Shown one piece after another: positions 59,628-64,000 of a stretch of 64,000 bases of DNA. The stretch is from Pseudomonas fulva NBRC 16637 = DSM 17717 (GTDB taxonomy: Bacteria; Pseudomonadota; Gammaproteobacteria; Pseudomonadales; Pseudomonadaceae), in assembly GCF_000730565.1 (NCBI RefSeq), contig NZ_BBIQ01000009.1:62001-126000 (forward strand). Reading direction: 5' to 3'. The position numbers and the translations under genes are program-made. Numbering within the stretch: position 1 is the first letter of the stretch; every line of letters begins with the position of its first letter. The notes under the pieces are model-generated. The model did not search any database. It saw only the letters and a program-made list of their open reading frames with translations, and was not told the DNA's origin.

Positions 59628-60479
59628 ATGCGCACCTACCGTCTGGTGATCGCTTGCCCCGACCGTGTCGGCATCGTGGCGAAAGTCAGTAATTTCCTGG
59701 CCTTGTACAACGGCTGGATCACCGAAGCCAGCCATCACTCCGACGAGCAGACTGGCTGGTTCTTCATGCGTCATGAAATTCGCGCCGAGTCGCTGCCCTT
59801 CGGTATCGAGGCGTTCCGCGAAGCGTTCGCGCCCATCGCCGAAGAGTTCTCCATGACCTGGCGCGTGACCGATTCTGCCCAGAAAAAGCGCGTCGTGCTG
59901 ATGGCCAGCCGCGAATCCCACTGCCTGGCCGACCTGCTGCACCGCTGGCACAGCGATGAGCTCGATTGCGACATTCCCTGCGTCATTTCCAACCACGACG
60001 ACCTGCGCAGCATGGTCGAGTGGCACGGTATTCCGTTCTTCCACGTTCCAGTAGACCCCAAGGATAAAGCCCCGGCGTTTGCCGAGGTGTCACGCCTGGT
60101 GCAGGAACACGCAGCCGATGTGGTCGTGCTGGCGCGGTACATGCAAATTCTGCCGCCGCAACTCTGCCAGGACTATGCTGAGAAGGTCATCAACATCCAC
60201 CATAGCTTCCTGCCATCGTTCGTCGGCGCCAAGCCGTACCATCAGGCGGCGCTGCGTGGCGTGAAGCTGATCGGTGCGACCTGCCACTACGTGACCGAAG
60301 AGCTGGACGCCGGCCCCATCATCGAGCAGGACGTGGTGCGGGTTACCCATGCCGACAGCATCGAGGACATGGTCCGCTTCGGGCGCGACGTGGAGAAAAT
60401 GGTGCTGGCCCGCGGCCTGCGCTATCACCTGGAAGACCGGGTTCTGGTGCACGGCAACAAGACAGTGGTGTTCGACTGA
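59628..60479 (+). CDS. purU: formyltetrahydrofolate deformylase
   Basis: 283 residues. N-terminal ACT domain (RLVIACPDRVGIVAKVSNFL) and a hydrolase domain with the catalytic Asn-His-Asp set in INIHHSFLPSFVGAKPYHQ and ELDAGPIIEQD. Releases formate for purine synthesis and regulates one-carbon pools. TGGAG ahead of the ATG. Pseudomonads have more than one PurU; this is the copy beside mvaT (PurU1). Confidence 0.95.
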   Translation: MRTYRLVIACPDRVGIVAKVSNFLALYNGWITEASHHSDEQTGWFFMRHEIRAESLPFGIEAFREAFAPIAEEFSMTWRVTDSAQKKRVVLMASRESHCLADLLHRWHSDELDCDIPCVISNHDDLRSMVEWHGIPFFHVPVDPKDKAPAFAEVSRLVQEHAADVVVLARYMQILPPQLCQDYAEKVINIHHSFLPSFVGAKPYHQAALRGVKLIGATCHYVTEELDAGPIIEQDVVRVTHADSIEDMVRFGRDVEKMVLARGLRYHLEDRVLVHGNKTVVFD

Positions 60480-60661
60480 TAGCAGGGCTGCTATCAAGCC
60501 TCTTGAGCAACGTGAGGATCGACCAATGGGACGGCGCGGTACGCCTACAGCCTCTCCACCCCCTGTAGTGGGCCAGGGTTGCCTGGCCCGCTACGATCCA
60601 GACGCGTTGCAGGACACCGACGGCACCGACTTCCCCGGTGCCGCTGCGCTTTGGCAAGCGC

Positions 60662-61654
60662 TCAACCCACCTGACGCCGCCAGCGCTCCAGCAGCGGACG
60701 TGCCAGCAGGCACACGAACACAGGCCCTCCGGCGAGCAGATACAGGTAGTAAGTGATTGCGCGCCAGATCAGGATCGCCGCTGCCGCCGTCGAACTGCCC
60801 ACCATGGGTGTCAGCAGGCTGGCCGAGGTCAGCTCGGCAGCGCCTGCGCCGCCGGGCATCATGCTGAACTGACCGGCGCTGAGCGAGAGCATCTGGACCA
60901 GGAAACTGGGGATCCAGGCCAGCTCCACGCCCAGGCCCTTGACCACTAGGTACAGCACGCTAAAGCGCAGCCCCCAGTGGACGCACGTCAGGCTGAACAC
61001 CAGAAACAGGGTGCGCTTGGGTAGCTGCCAGGTTTGCGCCAGTGCCTGCACGAAACGAAACAGCTTACGGGCCCAGCGCCGTTTGCGCGGTGCGCTGGTA
61101 CCCAGGCGCTGCAGCAGCCTGCCATTCAGCCGCATCACCTTGCGCCGGTAGCGCAGCAACGCCACCACGCCTGCCAGCGCCGCGCACAGCAGTGCCGCAC
61201 TGCCCAGCAACATGCTTTCCTGGCTGCGCCCCAGGCTGTGAAACAACGCATAGCCGGCGATCGCCAGCATGGCGCAGAAGAAAAACACCAAGTCATTGAG
61301 CTGATCCATCGCGAACACCGCGCCGCTGCGGGCTGCGCTGATGCCCTCGCGGGCCAGCAAGGCCATCAGGGTCAGGGGACCGCCGCCACCACCTGGAGTG
61401 GTACAGATGGCGAATTCGGTGGCCATGACCACACCCAAGGTGCGCACCCGCGACACGCGCACTGCCTGATCGCCTAGCAGCAGGCGCATCCGGCAGGCGT
61501 TGATCACCCAGCACAGCAGAATCATGCCCACCAGCGTCATCAACAGCTGCGGGTCGAAGCGGCTCAGCTTGGGCAGCAGTTCGCTGCCGCCCAACAGTGC
61601 CGGCACCAACGCTGCGCCCAGCAGCGCCAAGCCCAGCAGCAGCCAGCGGTTCAT
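60662..61654 (-). CDS. UPF0104/LPG-synthase-like membrane protein
   Basis: 330 residues, about eight membrane helices, with the family signatures ICTTPGGGGGPLTLM and FSMMPGGAGAAELTSASL. Members include the flippase part of MprF and many proteins next to glycosyltransferases. Last gene of a three-gene operon; its ATG overlaps the stop of the deacetylase gene (ATGA). It probably moves a lipid or lipid-linked sugar across the inner membrane. Confidence 0.8.
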   Translation of the reverse strand: MNRWLLLGLALLGAALVPALLGGSELLPKLSRFDPQLLMTLVGMILLCWVINACRMRLLLGDQAVRVSRVRTLGVVMATEFAICTTPGGGGGPLTLMALLAREGISAARSGAVFAMDQLNDLVFFFCAMLAIAGYALFHSLGRSQESMLLGSAALLCAALAGVVALLRYRRKVMRLNGRLLQRLGTSAPRKRRWARKLFRFVQALAQTWQLPKRTLFLVFSLTCVHWGLRFSVLYLVVKGLGVELAWIPSFLVQMLSLSAGQFSMMPGGAGAAELTSASLLTPMVGSSTAAAAILIWRAITYYLYLLAGGPVFVCLLARPLLERWRRQVG

Positions 61655-62415
61655 GCTGCCACCTGCCGCTCCAGCCAGGCTGACTTGGTCAAGGGTTCGC
61701 GCCCGTCTTCGATCAGTTTTTCAAGGGTGCGCAGCCAGTAGTCCCGTGAGTATTGATGGCGCATGTCCACCGGGTGCAGCCCCAGGCGCAGGGTGTTAGC
61801 ACCTTGCCAGCGTCGACATTGCCAGTCGCTGAGCACCCGCGACACACCACGGCGCCAGGCGCTGCGCGCGCTCCAGACCAAACCGGGTGCATCGATGGCG
61901 GTAAAGTCCGGCAGGCGATAGAGGTGCTGCGGGGTGCTGGTGTATTTGAGCGGCAGTTGGCGCAGCGCTTGCCGCGTGCCCTGGCTCATCAACCACGCGG
62001 GGGCCACGAAGCCTGCTACAGGCCAGCCTTGACGGTCGAACAACGCCAGGCCGTCTTGTAGCCGGGCGATGGCCTGGTGTTCGTCCAGCGCGTAGAACTC
62101 GCCTTCATGGGTATAGATCCGCCGCATGAAGTAGTCCACGGGCGTACGCGGCGTGGGGCCCTCATCGGCATGGGCGTAACCGTGCAGGGCCAGCTCGTCA
62201 CCCGCGGCCAGACGGCGATCGAGCAACTGGCAGAAGCCGGGAGACTGAGTCAGCAGGTTGCGCCGATGAAAGTCGGGCACCACCAGCCAGGTCATGGGCA
62301 CGTTACCCAATGCATCGACCGCCTGCACGAACGGCTCGTAATCTGGCCACGTCTCTGGGGCCACATCATGCAGCACCAGCATCACGCTACGGGAACGGGT
62401 ACCGGACTCAAGCAT
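61651..62415 (-). CDS. DUF2334 polysaccharide deacetylase-like protein
   Basis: 254 residues. VMLVLHDVAPETWPDYEPF, ELALHGYAHADEGP (the HxxxH metal site) and a late GLHPVDMRHQYSRDYWL histidine match DUF2334, a branch of the NodB deacetylase fold. It would remove acetyl groups from a sugar made by the upstream glycosyltransferase. Its start overlaps that gene by 8 bp, and its end overlaps the membrane-protein gene by 4 bp. Confidence 0.83.
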   Translation of the reverse strand: MLESGTRSRSVMLVLHDVAPETWPDYEPFVQAVDALGNVPMTWLVVPDFHRRNLLTQSPGFCQLLDRRLAAGDELALHGYAHADEGPTPRTPVDYFMRRIYTHEGEFYALDEHQAIARLQDGLALFDRQGWPVAGFVAPAWLMSQGTRQALRQLPLKYTSTPQHLYRLPDFTAIDAPGLVWSARSAWRRGVSRVLSDWQCRRWQGANTLRLGLHPVDMRHQYSRDYWLRTLEKLIEDGREPLTKSAWLERQVAA

Positions 62416-63592
62416 GTGCCCGCACCTGCTGTTGATGGCCAAGTACAGCCTGGTAATGCTCAAGCAGGCCATTGACCACGTTGTCCCATGAGTAATGCTG
62501 CTCTACATGTCGCCTGGCCTGTGCACCGAGCTTGCGCGCCCCGGCTTCGAACGCCTCGCGCACCGCCAGGGCCATTGCCCGGGCATCATTGGGTTGGCAC
62601 AAGCGCCCGCACTGGTCGTTGACGATTTCGCCGAAGGCGCCGGCACGCACTGCAACCACGGGCGTGCCACTGGCCATGGCTTCGAGGATGACCAGGCCGA
62701 AGGTTTCCTGGTCGCCGGCATGCACCAACAGGTCGGCGCTGGCCATCAGGCGAGCCACCTGGTCAGGTGGGCAGAACTGGCCGATCACGCTGACGTTGTC
62801 GGGCACATTGGCGGGCATGTTGGACCCCACCAGCAGCAGGTGATACCCGCGCCCCAGCTGCCGCATGCAGTCGAGCAGCACGGGCAGGTTCTTCTCCCGA
62901 GAGCCTCGGCCTGCATAGATCAGCAGCCGGCAGGTGTCGGCGATGCCCAGTTCGGCCCGCACCTGTGGATCGCGGCGTGCGGGGTTGAAGGTTTCCAGGT
63001 CCACGCCCAGCGGCTGCACGTGAACATCACGTACCCCCAGGCGGCGGAGCTTGTCTGCCATGACCTTGCTCGGTGCGAGCACGCGGTCGAAATTGCCATA
63101 CAACTTGCTGACATAGGCCTCGACGTTGGGCGTGAACCAATTACCCATGCGGTTGCTCACCAACAGCGGCAGGTCGGAGTGATAGAAACCAATGACCGGT
63201 ACGTCCAGCTGACGGCGCGCTTCAAGCGCCGCCCAGGCGGTCAGGTACGGGTCGCCGACCTCGATCAGGTCTGGCTTTAGCGTGCGCAGCGTGTTGCACC
63301 ATGGCGCCAGGCGTACCGGAAAGCGATAGCCTTTGCCAAAGGGCAGGGGTAGTGCAGGCACATGATAGACACCGCCTTCATGCCGAGCGCTGGCGCCGGG
63401 GATCAACAGGCTGTGACGGACACCTTGTAGGGCATCCAGGCGGTGGTGTTTGGCATCAAGGTAAGTGCGTACGCCGCCGCTGGCCGGGGCGTAGAACATG
63501 GTGATGTCGGCAATGTGCACGATCTGCATCCCTCCGGGATCGTCTTTCGGGTCTGTCATCGCGCGGTAACGAAACCGGCGTTGACATGCCAT
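62408..63592 (-). CDS. family 4 glycosyltransferase
   Basis: 394 residues. GT-B fold: MFYAPASGGVRTYLDAK in the N-terminal domain (sugar acceptor side), then the nucleotide-sugar half with AGRGSREKNLPVLLDCM and the EX7E motif in ETFGLVILEAMASGTPVVA. Starts the operon for a glycolipid or lipid-linked glycan. The start could also be MTDPKDD at 63559 or MQIVHIA at 63529; the longest frame has AAGG nine bases ahead. Confidence 0.85.
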   Translation of the reverse strand: MACQRRFRYRAMTDPKDDPGGMQIVHIADITMFYAPASGGVRTYLDAKHHRLDALQGVRHSLLIPGASARHEGGVYHVPALPLPFGKGYRFPVRLAPWCNTLRTLKPDLIEVGDPYLTAWAALEARRQLDVPVIGFYHSDLPLLVSNRMGNWFTPNVEAYVSKLYGNFDRVLAPSKVMADKLRRLGVRDVHVQPLGVDLETFNPARRDPQVRAELGIADTCRLLIYAGRGSREKNLPVLLDCMRQLGRGYHLLLVGSNMPANVPDNVSVIGQFCPPDQVARLMASADLLVHAGDQETFGLVILEAMASGTPVVAVRAGAFGEIVNDQCGRLCQPNDARAMALAVREAFEAGARKLGAQARRHVEQHYSWDNVVNGLLEHYQAVLGHQQQVRAHA

Positions 63593-63652
63593 GAAGTTGA
63601 CCTTTCAGAAGGATAGTTTGTTCGATCAGCTTGTGCGGTTGATCGCCCGGCA

Positions 63653-63679
63653 GCCGAGCGCCAGGCAAAGGCGCTCGGC
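63653..63679 (-). terminator. GC hairpin between the chemoreceptor and the glycosyltransferase
   Basis: A 10-bp perfect stem GCCGAGCGCC/GGCGCTCGGC with a 7-nt loop. No T tract follows on the minus strand, so it is only a possible terminator for the chemoreceptor. Confidence 0.4.
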
Positions 63680-63694
63680 GGGTCGGTGCCGGCT

Positions 63695-64000
63695 TCAGAT
63701 ACGGAAGGTGCCGACCAGGTGTTTCAGACGGCTGGCCTGCTGTTCCAAATCGGAACAGGCACGCAGCGTCGCCTGCAGGTTTTCGACGCCTTCCTGATTG
63801 AGCATGTTGATTTCGTTGATATCCATATTGATGGCTTCGACCACGGCCGTCTGCTCCTCGGTGGCCGTGGCCACGGACTGGTTCATGCCATCGATTTCGC
63901 CAATGCGCACGGTGACACTGTCCAGCCGCTCACCGGCCTGGTTGGCGATCTGCACACTGTCCAGGCTGTGGCGCTGGCTCTGGTCCATGGTATCGACCGA
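63695..64000 (-). CDS. methyl-accepting chemotaxis protein (N-terminal part outside the window)
   Basis: Only the last 100 or so residues lie here, cut at the window end. The C-terminal signalling-domain segment GMNQSVATATEEQTAVVEAI, with the conserved ATEEQ methylation-type motif, and NINDINML-type heptads identify a chemoreceptor. The gene order suggests a PctA/PctB/PctC amino acid receptor, but the sensor domain is not visible. Confidence 0.88.
   Translation of the reverse strand, partial: SVDTMDQSQRHSLDSVQIANQAGERLDSVTVRIGEIDGMNQSVATATEEQTAVVEAINMDINEINMLNQEGVENLQATLRACSDLEQQASRLKHLVGTFRI

Overview
The window is a stretch of core chromosome from a fluorescent-type Pseudomonas, most like the P. 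putida group. This rests on high-GC coding sequence, protein sequences that look pseudomonad throughout (MvaT/TurA, ColRS, BifA, imelysins, XenB, PurU1) and a gene order that, from memory, runs parallel to P. aeruginosa PAO1 from murC (about PA4411) to pctB (about PA4310). I see no rRNA, tRNA, CRISPR array, transposase or prophage.

Region 1 (1-6835) is the end of the division and cell wall cluster: murC (cut by the window edge), ddlB, ftsQ, ftsA, ftsZ and lpxC, closed by a strong terminator. Region 2 (6836-13200) holds dciA (helicase loader), secA, argJ and a MutT-ThiE-like fusion. Several small oddities sit between these genes: a tiny membrane ORF behind dciA, an AlgU-like promoter ahead of secA, and an 18-codon upstream ORF coupled to mutT. 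Region 3 (13230-24266) carries a cobalamin adenosyltransferase with a sensor kinase, a PanE-like reductase, YajQ, an MscS channel, an MdfA-type pump, AmpG, an alkyltransferase-like protein, a DUF481 outer-membrane protein, a HugZ-like protein and FxsA.

Region 4 (24300-30645) is stress related. It has groESL behind a sigma-32-type promoter, then a PAP2 phosphatase divergent from colR-colS and a methyltransferase (warA-like). A full match to the ColR box precedes the phosphatase and a partial match precedes the methyltransferase. Region 5 (30673-36749) is an iron-linked envelope cluster (imelysin IcmP, di-haem oxidoreductase, second imelysin, DUF1513 protein). It is interrupted by a lower-GC two-gene cassette of unknown function (34393-35274), the best candidate here for an undescribed system. 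Both promoters of the cluster share a GCAAAYGCAAAT element, and the oxidoreductase ribosome-binding site lies in a 13-bp hairpin stem.

Region 6 (36901-50288) has bifA, sodB, argO/argP, an epimerase, a coiled-coil membrane protein, xenB with a frameshifted ArsR regulator, an ACP phosphodiesterase, the ornithine-lipid genes olsB-olsA, a YceI protein, a cardiolipin-synthase-like PLD, a DJ-1/PfpI protein and an NTF2-fold protein. Region 7 (50404-64000) has a GNAT-nitrilase pair, class I fumarase, a ferredoxin reductase, pykA, a TPR lipoprotein, a PilZ protein, sbcB, mvaT, purU, a three-gene glycosyltransferase-deacetylase-membrane protein operon, and the C-terminus of a chemoreceptor cut by the window end.
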